NCBI RefSeq assembly: GCF_017581925.1
Contig: NZ_JAGEVG010000002.1
Span: forward strand, 186,001 to 250,000
Reading direction: 5' to 3'
Length of the DNA stretch: 64,000 bases
Source of the DNA: Gelidibacter pelagius
GTDB taxonomy: Bacteria > Bacteroidota > Bacteroidia > Flavobacteriales > Flavobacteriaceae
The notes under the pieces were generated by a model. It was given only the letters and a program-made list of their open reading frames with translations, did no database searches and was not told the origin of the DNA. Below are positions 19,149 through 27,718 of the stretch, piece by piece; the stretch's first letter is position 1; the number at the start of each line of letters is the position of its first letter. Made by a program: the position numbers and the translations under genes.

Positions 19149-19184
19149 AAAAAGGCGGTTATATGAACCGTCTTTTTTATTTTT
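19149..19184 (+). terminator. intrinsic terminator of oxidase operon
   Basis: AAAAAGGCGGTT (19149-19160) pairs with AACCGTCTTTTT (19166-19177) with one G-T wobble and runs into a T tract. Confidence 0.85.
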
Positions 19185-19185
19185 G
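19178..19185 (+). promoter_or_regulatory. possible -7 box of SCO-like cluster
   Basis: TATTTTTG overlaps the T tract of the terminator, 76 bases before the ATG at 19262. No -33 box is clear. Confidence 0.3.
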
Positions 19186-19261
19186 CATTTGTGAAACTCA
19201 GCGTGCATTTATTGATTAAATATGCATGATGGAAGAGTCTTAATCGTGCAAATCATTTTAA

Positions 19262-19975
19262 ATGAATAAAAAACTTGTTAAACGCTATTCAGTACTTATC
19301 ATACTGTTTTTTCTACCCGTGGCGTTTCTTTTGATGCTCTACCCAGCAAAACATAATTATATTGCGCTAGATATTATAAAAGAGGATGTTGAGGATATTA
19401 ATACCGTCACTGACTTTGAACTTCAAGACCACATCACGGTATTGGCTTTCTATGGAAAGTCACCTTTGGAGAGAGCCACAGCAGCATCAAATTTAAAACA
19501 ATTGATCTATGACAAGTTCAAGGGGTTTAAGAAGTTCCAGATTGTTGCCGTTATGGCTCCAGAAGCAAAATCAGACCTTCCAGCGCTTAAGAAAGAAATA
19601 GAATCTCATGAAGATTTGAAATATTGGCACTTTGTCTTTTTAGAGGAAAATGAAATTCAGCGGATTTATGCCAGTTTAGAATCTGACTTACCTTTAGATA
19701 ATAAACTTTCAACCTCAAGAGTGTTCATTATTGATGCAGAACTTAATCAACGCGGTCGCTTGGATGATAGAACGGATATGGAACGAGAGAGAAATGCTGT
19801 CATATATGATTTGACATCATACGATTGTGTGGAAGTCGCTATAATTAAGAATAAAATGAGTGAAGATATACGTGTGTTGTTTACTGAATATAGAGAAAAG
19901 CGTAAGGGTAATTTTGACTCTTCAACACGACGTGCTAACGAATTAAAAGGTATTAACAATGAGCAAGAAGACTAG
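19262..19975 (+). CDS. membrane-anchored SCO/thioredoxin-like protein lacking the CxxxC motif
   Basis: A 237-residue protein with one N-terminal membrane helix (about 10-28) and a soluble outer domain. The pattern is thioredoxin-like: strand ITVLAFYGKSP (58-68), a helix ATAASNLKQLIYDKF, strand KFQIVAVMAP, and later TSRVFIIDAELNQRGRLDD, which parallels FALIDKNGFIRSRSD in the SCO protein encoded next door. No cysteine lies where SCO has its copper-binding pair; the only cysteine is Cys189. It overlaps the start of SCO by 17 bases. It is probably a degenerate SCO paralogue; its function is unknown. Confidence 0.65.
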   Translation: MNKKLVKRYSVLIILFFLPVAFLLMLYPAKHNYIALDIIKEDVEDINTVTDFELQDHITVLAFYGKSPLERATAASNLKQLIYDKFKGFKKFQIVAVMAPEAKSDLPALKKEIESHEDLKYWHFVFLEENEIQRIYASLESDLPLDNKLSTSRVFIIDAELNQRGRLDDRTDMERERNAVIYDLTSYDCVEVAIIKNKMSEDIRVLFTEYREKRKGNFDSSTRRANELKGINNEQED

Positions 19976-20717
19976 TTATTCTTATGTAGGAGTGTCGTTT
20001 ATCATACTTCTGTTTGGAATTTACTTTGTTCCAAAAATTATTGATCGGATCAGCAATGAAGATATTGTAAGAGATGAAAGTAGAAGTGAGGACATTAATC
20101 ATAACCCAAAGAAAAGGCCCGGAACCCTTTCCGATTTACAATTTATAGAGATCAATGGGGTAAGAAAAAAGGTCCCTGAGTTCAGTTTTACAGATCAAAA
20201 TGGAAACACCGTATCCAATGTGGATTATGAGGGTAAAGTGTATATTATTGAATTCTTTTTCACAACCTGCCCAAGTATATGTCCGAAAATGAACGCAAAT
20301 ATGGTGGACATCCAGAATGCTTTTCCAGATGAAAAGGATTTCGGGATTGCATCGTTTACAATAACTCCACATATTGATACTCCAGAGGTATTGAAGACAT
20401 ATGCGGAAAAAAATGGTGTAACAAGCCCAAACTGGCATATGATGACGGGCGATGTTGATGAAATCTACAAGTTGGCCAATGAAGGTTTCTATCTTTATAC
20501 AGCCAAAGATGAGAGTGCAGATGGTGGGTTTGAACATTCAGGAAATTTTGCACTCATTGATAAAAATGGCTTTATCAGATCAAGGTCTGATGTTCAAGGC
20601 AGCCCGATCATTTATTACAACGGTATCATTTCGGAAGAGGAAAAAGTGGATGAAGAAGGTATGGAGCAGCAGATCACTTGGTTAAAACAGGATATTGCAA
20701 AGTTGTTAAAGGAATAA
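19959..20717 (+). CDS. SCO1/SenC family copper chaperone for cytochrome oxidase
   Basis: Delivers copper to the CuA site of cytochrome oxidase or reduces its cysteines; membrane-anchored, facing the periplasm. The 252 residues have a membrane helix (10-26), then a thioredoxin fold with FFTTCPSICPKMN (Cys104 and Cys108, C-x3-C) and the copper-ligand His193 in GGFEHSGNF. It overlaps the upstream gene by 17 bases, and its stop overlaps the ATG of the DUF420 gene by 1 base, so the cluster is translationally coupled. Confidence 0.92.
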   Translation: MSKKTSYSYVGVSFIILLFGIYFVPKIIDRISNEDIVRDESRSEDINHNPKKRPGTLSDLQFIEINGVRKKVPEFSFTDQNGNTVSNVDYEGKVYIIEFFFTTCPSICPKMNANMVDIQNAFPDEKDFGIASFTITPHIDTPEVLKTYAEKNGVTSPNWHMMTGDVDEIYKLANEGFYLYTAKDESADGGFEHSGNFALIDKNGFIRSRSDVQGSPIIYYNGIISEEEKVDEEGMEQQITWLKQDIAKLLKE

Positions 20718-21262
20718 TGGAAACGATCAATAGAGCAGCAGAGAAAAAATACAATAAATGGATTATCCTACTATCCATTGTAATCCCATTGATTGTAGGT
20801 GCGCTTTTTGGCGTCAACTTGCGGGATTTGGGTTTTGATGTAGAACCGCTTACGTTTTTGCCTCCAATTTATGCAACCATAAACGGACTGACTGCATTAC
20901 TTTTAATTGTTGCTTTTTTGGCTATTAAAAACAAAAATATAACGCTCCATAAAACCTTGATGACCACTGCAATTGGTTGTTCAATCGTGTTTTTGTTGAT
21001 GTACATAGCGTATCATATGACCAGTGACTCTACATCTTATGGAGGTGAGGGACTCATGAGATATGTCTACTTCACCATTCTCATTTCTCATATATTATTA
21101 TCAATCATAATTATTCCTTTTGTGCTGATTACCTATGTTCGCGCCATCACGAATAATATTGAGCGCCATAAGCAAATAGCGCGTATTACGTTTCCAATAT
21201 GGTTATATGTTGCCCTATCTGGAGTGATTGTTTATATTATGATTTCACCTTATTATGTCTAA
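20717..21262 (+). CDS. DUF420 family membrane protein
   Basis: A 181-residue protein with five membrane helices, beginning METINRAAEKKYNKW. The ATG at 20717 overlaps the SCO stop (TAATG); an upstream GTG at 20678 would lie inside SCO and is less likely. DUF420 proteins (YozB-like) regularly sit beside SCO and cytochrome oxidase genes and are thought to help oxidase assembly; the exact role is unknown. Conserved His residues occur in KNITLHKTLM, IAYHMTSD, ISHILLS and NIERHKQIAR. Confidence 0.85.
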   Translation: METINRAAEKKYNKWIILLSIVIPLIVGALFGVNLRDLGFDVEPLTFLPPIYATINGLTALLLIVAFLAIKNKNITLHKTLMTTAIGCSIVFLLMYIAYHMTSDSTSYGGEGLMRYVYFTILISHILLSIIIIPFVLITYVRAITNNIERHKQIARITFPIWLYVALSGVIVYIMISPYYV

Positions 21263-21485
21263 AATGAAAGTTCGAGTCTTTATTATTCTGTTTTCACTGT
21301 TCACCTTTTTTACCACAAATGCGCAATGTGCGATGTGCCGCGCAGTTTTAGAAAGTGAAGATGGACAATCTACTGCAAAAGGTGTCAATGATGGTATCGT
21401 TTACTTAATGGTCATCCCTTATGTACTAGTCGCTGGAATGGGATTAGTGATGTACACAAAGTTCTATAAAAAGAAAAAAGTGTAA
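21255..21485 (+). CDS. small CxxC membrane protein of the SCO cluster
   Basis: A 76-residue protein: a signal-type helix (4-22), then AQCAMCRAVLES with a CxxC pair, a loop, and one membrane helix (about 48-67) followed by a Lys-rich end. It overlaps the DUF420 gene by 8 bases. The CxxC pair facing the periplasm and its position after SCO suggest a role in copper or redox handling during oxidase assembly; that is inference. Confidence 0.75.
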   Translation: MSKMKVRVFIILFSLFTFFTTNAQCAMCRAVLESEDGQSTAKGVNDGIVYLMVIPYVLVAGMGLVMYTKFYKKKKV

Positions 21486-21616
21486 AAAGTGTTTTTTTCT
21501 GTAACAATTCATTCTCTCTTCAGTCTTATTATTACATATTCAAGATAAGTCTTAACAATTTGTTAATATAATTCGTGCCTTGTTTTATGTAACATTGCAG
21601 AAGCAACCGCCTTAAT

Positions 21617-22318
21617 ATGATACAAATAAAAGATTTACATAAATCCTACCACATGGGTGCGAATTCACTTCATGTGCTAAAAGGGATTAATTTTGACGTC
21701 AAAGAGGGCGAACTAGTATCAATAATGGGATCTTCAGGTTCAGGTAAATCGACGCTTTTGAATATTTTGGGTATGTTGGATGAAGCTGATGAAGGGTCAT
21801 ATACGCTTGATAATGTTCCGATTAAAAATCTCAATGAGAAAATAGCCGCCAACTACAGAAATAAATTTTTAGGTTTCATATTTCAATCCTTCAATCTCAT
21901 CAATTATAAGTCGGCTTTAGATAATGTTGCGCTGCCATTGTATTACCAGGGTGTCAACCGCAAAGAGCGTGTTGAAAAAGCAATGTACTATCTCGATAAA
22001 GTAGGATTGGCACCCTGGTCTCATCACTTACCCAACGAATTATCTGGTGGACAAAAGCAACGTGTGGCCATTGCGAGAGCTTTGGCAAGTGATCCAAAAG
22101 TATTGCTCGCCGATGAGCCTACAGGAGCTTTGGATACTAAAACTTCACATGAGGTCATGGAGCTTATTCAAGGTATTAATGACGACGGAAAAACCATTTT
22201 GATAGTCACACATGAGCATGACATCGCACGAATGACCAAACGTATTGTCAATTTGAAAGATGGCGTCATCATTGATGATAATTTCGTGGAACAAATAAGA
22301 GCTACTCAGTATGTTTAA
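21617..22318 (+). CDS. ABC transporter ATP-binding protein (MacB/LolD class)
   Basis: Cytosolic ATPase of a MacB-type exporter. The 233 residues contain Walker A GSSGSGKST (38-46), Q-loop FIFQSFNL, signature LSGGQKQRV (142-150), Walker B VLLADEP (162-168) and the switch His in IVTHEHD. It overlaps the first permease by 8 bases, indicating one operon of ATPase and two permeases. With the adaptor and TolC genes downstream it would form a tripartite efflux pump spanning both membranes. The substrate is not predictable. Confidence 0.93.
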   Translation: MIQIKDLHKSYHMGANSLHVLKGINFDVKEGELVSIMGSSGSGKSTLLNILGMLDEADEGSYTLDNVPIKNLNEKIAANYRNKFLGFIFQSFNLINYKSALDNVALPLYYQGVNRKERVEKAMYYLDKVGLAPWSHHLPNELSGGQKQRVAIARALASDPKVLLADEPTGALDTKTSHEVMELIQGINDDGKTILIVTHEHDIARMTKRIVNLKDGVIIDDNFVEQIRATQYV

Positions 22319-23555
22319 TATTGAACGTTGGCAGGAAATTTTTGAAAGTTTAAGTAAAAATAAGCTCCGCACGTTCTTAACTGGTTTATCTGTTGCATCT
22401 GGTATCTTTATTTTAGTTATTCTTTTAGGCTTCAGTTCTGGAATTCAGAATGGAGTCACCTCCCAATTTGAAAGAGATGCTGCCAATAGTATTTCGGTGT
22501 GGACCGGCGTTACCACCAAAGAGTACAAGGGATTGAATCCAGGTCGTCGTATTCAGCTTAAAAATCAAGATTTCAATGACATTGTTGAAAAATACGATGA
22601 TCACTTAGAATATAAATCGCCATTTTATACCATTTGGGGCGGCTTGGTCAATTATAAAAATGAATCTGGCAATTATAGAATCCAAGGGGTGCTGCCAGAC
22701 AACCAATTCATTGAAAATGCAGACATCAGCCAAGGCCGATTTTTAAATCATTCTGATGTTATGGGCGCAAAAAAGGTGGCCGTCATCGGAAATAAAGTAA
22801 GTCAAGATTTATTTAAAGGTGAAGATCCAATTAATAAGGATATTTCCCTTTATGGAATTAACTTTAAAGTGATTGGTGTTTTTTATGATCCAGGAGGGGA
22901 ACGGGATGAAAGTAAAGTGATGATGCCCATCACCACGGCACAAAAAGCATTCAACGGAGGCAATGATATCCGAAATATGACCTATACCGTAAAGATGTCC
23001 AAGAATTTTGATGACGCTGTGAAGCTTTCGGAACAAGTGTCACTGGGAATAGAAAATGACCTCAAGCAAACACATATTATTGCTCCCGATGACATCAGCG
23101 CTATTAATGTCAACAACACCTTGGAGGAAGCAAGAAAGATCTATTCGTTGGTCGATACTATAAAAGCCGTGTTTTGGTTTGTGGGTATCGGTACCATCAT
23201 TGCCGGGATAGTTGGTGTGGGCAATATTATGCTTATTATTGTTAAGGAACGGACCAAGGAAATTGGTATCCGTAAAGCTTTGGGTGCTGTGCCTATGTCT
23301 ATCGTGGCAATGATTCTACAGGAATCTATTTTTGTAACCATGTTCTCTGGACTCTTCGGGTTGATTGCCGGTCTTGGACTTCTTGAAATTGTTGGACCAC
23401 TCATAGAAAGCGACTTTATAAAATATCCGCAGGTAGATTTTAATACCGCATTGACCACAGTTTTTGTGTTGGTGTTTGCAGGTGCTATTGCCGGATTTAT
23501 TCCGGCTTATCGTGCCGCCAAAATTAAACCTATTGTAGCACTAAGAGACGAATAG
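22311..23555 (+). CDS. ABC transporter permease, MacB/FtsX type (first)
   Basis: A 414-residue inner-membrane protein: one N-terminal helix (about 20-42), a large MacB-like periplasmic domain (about 45-270), and three C-terminal helices of the FtsX domain (about 285-400) containing GNIMLIIVKERTKEIGIRKA. The N-terminus FNIERWQEIFESLSKNKLRT is nearly repeated in the second permease, showing they are paralogues. The two permeases would form a heterodimer with the upstream ATPase. Confidence 0.92.
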   Translation: MFNIERWQEIFESLSKNKLRTFLTGLSVASGIFILVILLGFSSGIQNGVTSQFERDAANSISVWTGVTTKEYKGLNPGRRIQLKNQDFNDIVEKYDDHLEYKSPFYTIWGGLVNYKNESGNYRIQGVLPDNQFIENADISQGRFLNHSDVMGAKKVAVIGNKVSQDLFKGEDPINKDISLYGINFKVIGVFYDPGGERDESKVMMPITTAQKAFNGGNDIRNMTYTVKMSKNFDDAVKLSEQVSLGIENDLKQTHIIAPDDISAINVNNTLEEARKIYSLVDTIKAVFWFVGIGTIIAGIVGVGNIMLIIVKERTKEIGIRKALGAVPMSIVAMILQESIFVTMFSGLFGLIAGLGLLEIVGPLIESDFIKYPQVDFNTALTTVFVLVFAGAIAGFIPAYRAAKIKPIVALRDE

Positions 23556-23556
23556 T

Positions 23557-24816
23557 ATGTTTAGCAGAGACCGTTGGGACGAAATATTGGAGGCTTTAAA
23601 CGCGAATAAGTTCAGAACATTGTTGACTGCATTTGGTGTGTTTTGGGGCATCACCATTTTGGTGCTCTTATTGGCATTGACCAACGGGCTCAAAAATGGG
23701 GTGACCGCAGACTTTGGGAATTTTGCTACCAACTCCATGTTTATATGGACACAGCAAACTTCAAAACCTTATAAAGGCTTGCCTAAGGGACGGCGTTTCA
23801 ATTTTAAGTTGGACGATGTAGCAAGTTTGAAAAACGATTTCCCACAACTTAAATATGTATCACCTCGAAATCAATTGGGAGGTTATAGTGGTGCCAATAA
23901 TGTCATTAGAGGTACGAAAACCGGAGCCTTTCAAGTCAATGGTGATTATCCCGAATTTATAAAACAACAGCCCATGGATATTATCCAAGGTCGTTTTGTG
24001 AGCTATTCTGATATCAATGCCAAGAGAAAGGTTTGTGTGATTGGAACCGGTGTAGTAAAGGGTATGTACGATAAGGGAGAGAGAGCTTTGGGGACGTATA
24101 TAAAGATCAACGGCGTCAATTTTATGGTGATCGGAACCTTTAAAGTAAGCAATAGCCAAGGCGATAAAGAGGAAGATGCCAATACCATTTTTGTGCCTTT
24201 TACCGCGTTCGGACAAGCCTTCAATTTTGCTGATAATGTAGGATGGTTGGCCGTAACCGCACATGATAATACAAATATCACATCACTCAAACCACAAATA
24301 ATAGAAAGTTTGAAAAGCCGACGTAAAGTACATCCTGAAGATGATCGCGCCATTGGTAATTTTGACCTTGCTGAAGCCTTTGGCCGTGTCAATGGCTTGT
24401 TTTCCATTTTAAGCTTTGTCGGTTATTTTGTAGGTGCTCTCGTCTTAATGTCTGGGATAATAGGGATCAGTAATATTATGCTCATTGTAGTAAAAGAACG
24501 AACCAAAGAAATTGGGGTCAGAAGGGCTTTGGGAGCTTCTCCTTGGACCATCAAATCACAAATTTTACAAGAAAGTTTAATCCTTACCATTTTATCAGGA
24601 ATGGTGGGAATTTCCTTTGCGGCCGCTGTTATTTGGGGGCTCAATTACGCCTTGGATATGAATGGCCCTGTTGAGAATTTTGCGAACCCGAGTGTGAGTA
24701 TGTCGGTGGTTTTTATTGCACTCTTTATACTTGTAGTGTCAGGATTACTGGCAGGATTGATTCCTGCTAATAGTGCCACCAAAATGAAACCAGTTGACGC
24801 CTTAAGAATAGAATAA
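23557..24816 (+). CDS. ABC transporter permease, MacB/FtsX type (second)
   Basis: A 419-residue paralogue of the preceding permease, starting 1 base after it. It has the same plan: N-terminal helix (about 20-42), MacB-like periplasmic domain, and C-terminal FtsX domain with SNIMLIVVKERTKEIGVRRA. It is followed by a 196-base spacer with two tandem repeats before the adaptor gene. Confidence 0.92.
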   Translation: MFSRDRWDEILEALNANKFRTLLTAFGVFWGITILVLLLALTNGLKNGVTADFGNFATNSMFIWTQQTSKPYKGLPKGRRFNFKLDDVASLKNDFPQLKYVSPRNQLGGYSGANNVIRGTKTGAFQVNGDYPEFIKQQPMDIIQGRFVSYSDINAKRKVCVIGTGVVKGMYDKGERALGTYIKINGVNFMVIGTFKVSNSQGDKEEDANTIFVPFTAFGQAFNFADNVGWLAVTAHDNTNITSLKPQIIESLKSRRKVHPEDDRAIGNFDLAEAFGRVNGLFSILSFVGYFVGALVLMSGIIGISNIMLIVVKERTKEIGVRRALGASPWTIKSQILQESLILTILSGMVGISFAAAVIWGLNYALDMNGPVENFANPSVSMSVVFIALFILVVSGLLAGLIPANSATKMKPVDALRIE

Positions 24817-24830
24817 ATATAAAAGTAATC

Positions 24831-25007
24831 ATCAAATGAACCACCTCCGTAGGATTAGAGTCTTTATTCCAAATCATTTTGAGGTGCACCATTTGACAAC
24901 TAAAAAATAATAAAAACGATCAAATGAACCACCTTTGCAAGATTAGAATGCTAATTTCAAATTATCATTGAGGTGCACCATTTGACCACTAAAAAATAAT
25001 AAAAACG
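24831..25007 (+). repeat. tandem 88/89-bp repeat with internal inverted ends, before adaptor gene
   Basis: Two units, 24831-24918 and 24919-25007, about 80 percent alike by eye. Each begins ATCAAATGAACCACCT and ends CTAAAAAATAATAAAAACG. Within each unit CAAATGAACCACCT near the left end pairs imperfectly with AGGTGCACCATTTG near the right end, so each can form a hairpin. The ATCAAATGAA start of each unit recurs a third time at 25008, where it is the start-codon context of the adaptor gene. Unit 1 therefore encodes a 24-codon frame from ATG 24836 and unit 2 a 15-codon frame from ATG 24924. Confidence 0.85.
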
Positions 25008-25012
25008 ATCAA

Positions 25013-26176
25013 ATGAAAAGAACAAAAACCGTCATTATTTTAGGACTTATCGTTGCAGTATTTGCAATTGCATTAGTTTATCTGTGGAGAAAAAATCAGG
25101 AAGATCCTGTGACCTATACCACTGACACTCCTGTTGAACAAACTATTGTTGTGAAAACGGTAGCTACGGGAAATATCGTGCCTAAAGATGAAGTGCTTAT
25201 TAAATCGAATATTTCAGGGGTGATCGAAGAAGTGTTTATTGAGGCTGGTGAGTATGTGAAAGCGGGTGATTTGATTGCTCAAATTCGAGTGATTCCTAAT
25301 GTATCATCGTTAACGAGTGCTAAGAACAATATTTCTTCAAGTCAAACAGCATTGCAAACGGCTAAAATCAATTTGCAGACCCAACAAACAAATTATGATC
25401 GTCAAAAAGCATTGTTTGACAAAGGTGTCATCTCAGCCAACGATTTTGAAGGGATCAAAAACACGTATTTACAAACAAAACAAAGTGTGGAACAGGCTGA
25501 AATCAACCTGAATTCTTCACGTCAAAATTATGATATTGTCAAAACGGGCACTACCAGTGGACTAGGTAACATTGCACAGACCCAAGTGAGAGCGACTGTT
25601 TCCGGGATGGTATTGGATGTACCGGTAAAAGAAGGGAACCAGGTTATTGAAGCCAATAATTTTAATGAAGGCACCTCGATTGCTTCTTTGGCGGATGTTA
25701 AAAAAATGATCTTTGAAGGTAAAGTTGATGAAAGTGAAGTTGGAAAAATTAAAGAAGGTCTGCCACTTGAAATCACCGTTGGTGCCATTGAGGACAAAAA
25801 GTTTGATGCGGTTTTGGATTATATCGCTCCAAAAGGGGTTGTTGAAAATGGAGCCATTCAATTTGAGATTAAAGGCACCTTAAAATCTATTGATTCAACA
25901 TTTATTAGAGCTGGCCTAAGTGCAAATGCATCCATAATTTTGGAAAGAGCGGAAAATGTTTTGGCTATTAATGAAGCTTTGGTACAATTTGATCCACAAA
26001 CACAAAAGCCTTTTGTTGAAGTAATGGTAGGCGATCAAAAATTTGAACGTAGAGATCTTGAATTGGGCATCAGTGATGGCATCTTTGTTCAAGTTAAAAG
26101 TGGTATTAATAAATCAGATAAAATAAAGGTTTGGAATCAAGTTCAAGGTATTCCAGATTATGCTAAAAAGAAATAA
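25013..26176 (+). CDS. efflux periplasmic adaptor (HlyD/MacA-like, first)
   Basis: A 387-residue membrane-fusion protein that bridges the inner-membrane transporter and TolC. It has an N-terminal membrane anchor (6-24), a split lipoyl domain (about 45-85 and 185-225), a coiled-coil hairpin between (about 95-180, with KNNISSSQTALQTAKINLQT), and beta-barrel and membrane-proximal domains to 387. Its translation start context is copied twice in the repeat just upstream. It lies between the permeases and the TolC gene. Confidence 0.9.
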   Translation: MKRTKTVIILGLIVAVFAIALVYLWRKNQEDPVTYTTDTPVEQTIVVKTVATGNIVPKDEVLIKSNISGVIEEVFIEAGEYVKAGDLIAQIRVIPNVSSLTSAKNNISSSQTALQTAKINLQTQQTNYDRQKALFDKGVISANDFEGIKNTYLQTKQSVEQAEINLNSSRQNYDIVKTGTTSGLGNIAQTQVRATVSGMVLDVPVKEGNQVIEANNFNEGTSIASLADVKKMIFEGKVDESEVGKIKEGLPLEITVGAIEDKKFDAVLDYIAPKGVVENGAIQFEIKGTLKSIDSTFIRAGLSANASIILERAENVLAINEALVQFDPQTQKPFVEVMVGDQKFERRDLELGISDGIFVQVKSGINKSDKIKVWNQVQGIPDYAKKK

Positions 26177-26226
26177 TCTCTTTTTGGTGTAACACTTTAA
26201 TTAATCCATAGACTTATATTTTAATT

Positions 26227-27669
26227 ATGAAAAAATCAATTCTTATAGTTCTTGTCCTAATTGGCGTAAGTTCTCAGGCACAAGTTAAAAAATGGACACT
26301 CAAGGAATGTGTTGCCCATGCTTTGGAAAACAATATCTCAGTAAAACAAAGTCTTTTGGACTTAGAACTGACGGATATCGAAAATTTGCAGGCTATTGGT
26401 AATTTTATGCCACAAGTCAGTATGAGTGCAAACGTTTCAGAAAACACTGGTTTAGGTTTTAATCCATTGACCAACAATGCCCAGACCACCACGTTTTTAT
26501 CGGCCTCAGGAAGAGTGAACGTTGGCTATACATTGTTTGACGGACTTAGGAATTTCAAAGAGTTACAGCGCGCCAAAATATCCAAAATGGCAGCGCAGTT
26601 CCGATTGACCAAAATGGAAGATGATATTTCTTTGTTTGTTGCCAACAATTATTTGCAGGTCATCCTCAATAAGGCCAATCTTTCGGTTTTGACCTCACAA
26701 AATACAATTACTAAAGACCAATTAAAAAGAACACAAGAATTGGTTGAAGCAGGTGTTTTGCCGGAAGGTGACATACTTGAAATCAGAGCCAATGACGCCA
26801 GTGAAAGACAGGCTATTGTGAATGCCGAAAATGCTGTTCAGGTGTCGTTGATCAGTTTGGCGCAACTTTTATTGATTAAAGATTATCAAAATTTTGATAT
26901 CGAAGATGAAGGATATGACATCGTAGATGAAGGTATCTCCAAGAAAAGCGTTTACGAAGTTGTTGAAAATGCAAAAGAAAATAGGGCCGAAATAAAAATA
27001 GCCGAACAAAATGTAGCCCTGGCTGAGAAGGATGTACAAATTGCTAAGAGCGCTTATTATCCAACGCTGTCAGCTTTTTTTGGATATGATACCAGATACT
27101 CTAGTACCTCCTCTTTTATTCAAAGTGTCGATCCTAACAATCCTGTAATTGTTAGAGAAATAGGTGTTGTTGAGGGTACAGGACAATCTGTTGTTGGGGA
27201 ATTCCCAAACACCATCAACCAAGAGGTTGGAGCTGATCCATTTTTTGATCAATTGTCACAAAATGATGGTATTTCTTATGGTCTATCTCTAAACATCCCT
27301 ATCCTTAATGGATTTTCTGTTAAAAGCAATGTCAAGAGAAATCAGATCAATTTAGAACGCAGTAAAAACCAATTGGAACAGGCTCAATTAGATTTGGAAT
27401 CTACCGTCTACCAAGCTTATGTTGATGCTAAAGGAGCATTTAAATCTTATGAAGCTGCCGAGTCTGCTTTAGAATCGCAAGAATTAGCTTATAATTACGC
27501 AAAAGAACGCTATGATGTAGGTTTTACCAATGCTTTTGAGTTTAGCCAATCAAAAGTGAAATTTGATAATGCCCAAATTGAGCTCAATCGCGCTAAATAT
27601 GACTATATTTTCAAATTAAAGGTACTTGAGCTATATTTTGGAATTCCTGCGATGGAATTGAAATTTTAA
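26227..27669 (+). CDS. TolC family outer-membrane efflux protein
   Basis: A 480-residue outer-membrane channel with signal peptide 1-18 (ending SSQAQ). Two homologous halves typical of the family contain long helices (for example LQAIGNFMPQVSMSANVSE and the C-terminal LDLESTVYQAYVDAKGAFK) and short barrel strands. It completes a tripartite pump with the ABC transporter and one of the two adaptors. The spacing to both neighbours (50 bases each) suggests one operon. Confidence 0.92.
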   Translation: MKKSILIVLVLIGVSSQAQVKKWTLKECVAHALENNISVKQSLLDLELTDIENLQAIGNFMPQVSMSANVSENTGLGFNPLTNNAQTTTFLSASGRVNVGYTLFDGLRNFKELQRAKISKMAAQFRLTKMEDDISLFVANNYLQVILNKANLSVLTSQNTITKDQLKRTQELVEAGVLPEGDILEIRANDASERQAIVNAENAVQVSLISLAQLLLIKDYQNFDIEDEGYDIVDEGISKKSVYEVVENAKENRAEIKIAEQNVALAEKDVQIAKSAYYPTLSAFFGYDTRYSSTSSFIQSVDPNNPVIVREIGVVEGTGQSVVGEFPNTINQEVGADPFFDQLSQNDGISYGLSLNIPILNGFSVKSNVKRNQINLERSKNQLEQAQLDLESTVYQAYVDAKGAFKSYEAAESALESQELAYNYAKERYDVGFTNAFEFSQSKVKFDNAQIELNRAKYDYIFKLKVLELYFGIPAMELKF

Positions 27670-27718
27670 TTACAGTTGATCTATCAGTAGATTGAACACA
27701 ACCAATAAACTAACCATT

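Noticed and set aside
24831-25018. Tandem repeats considered as a CRISPR remnant
   Set aside because: Units are 88/89 bases with no separate spacers, contain an inverted repeat, and no cas genes are present.
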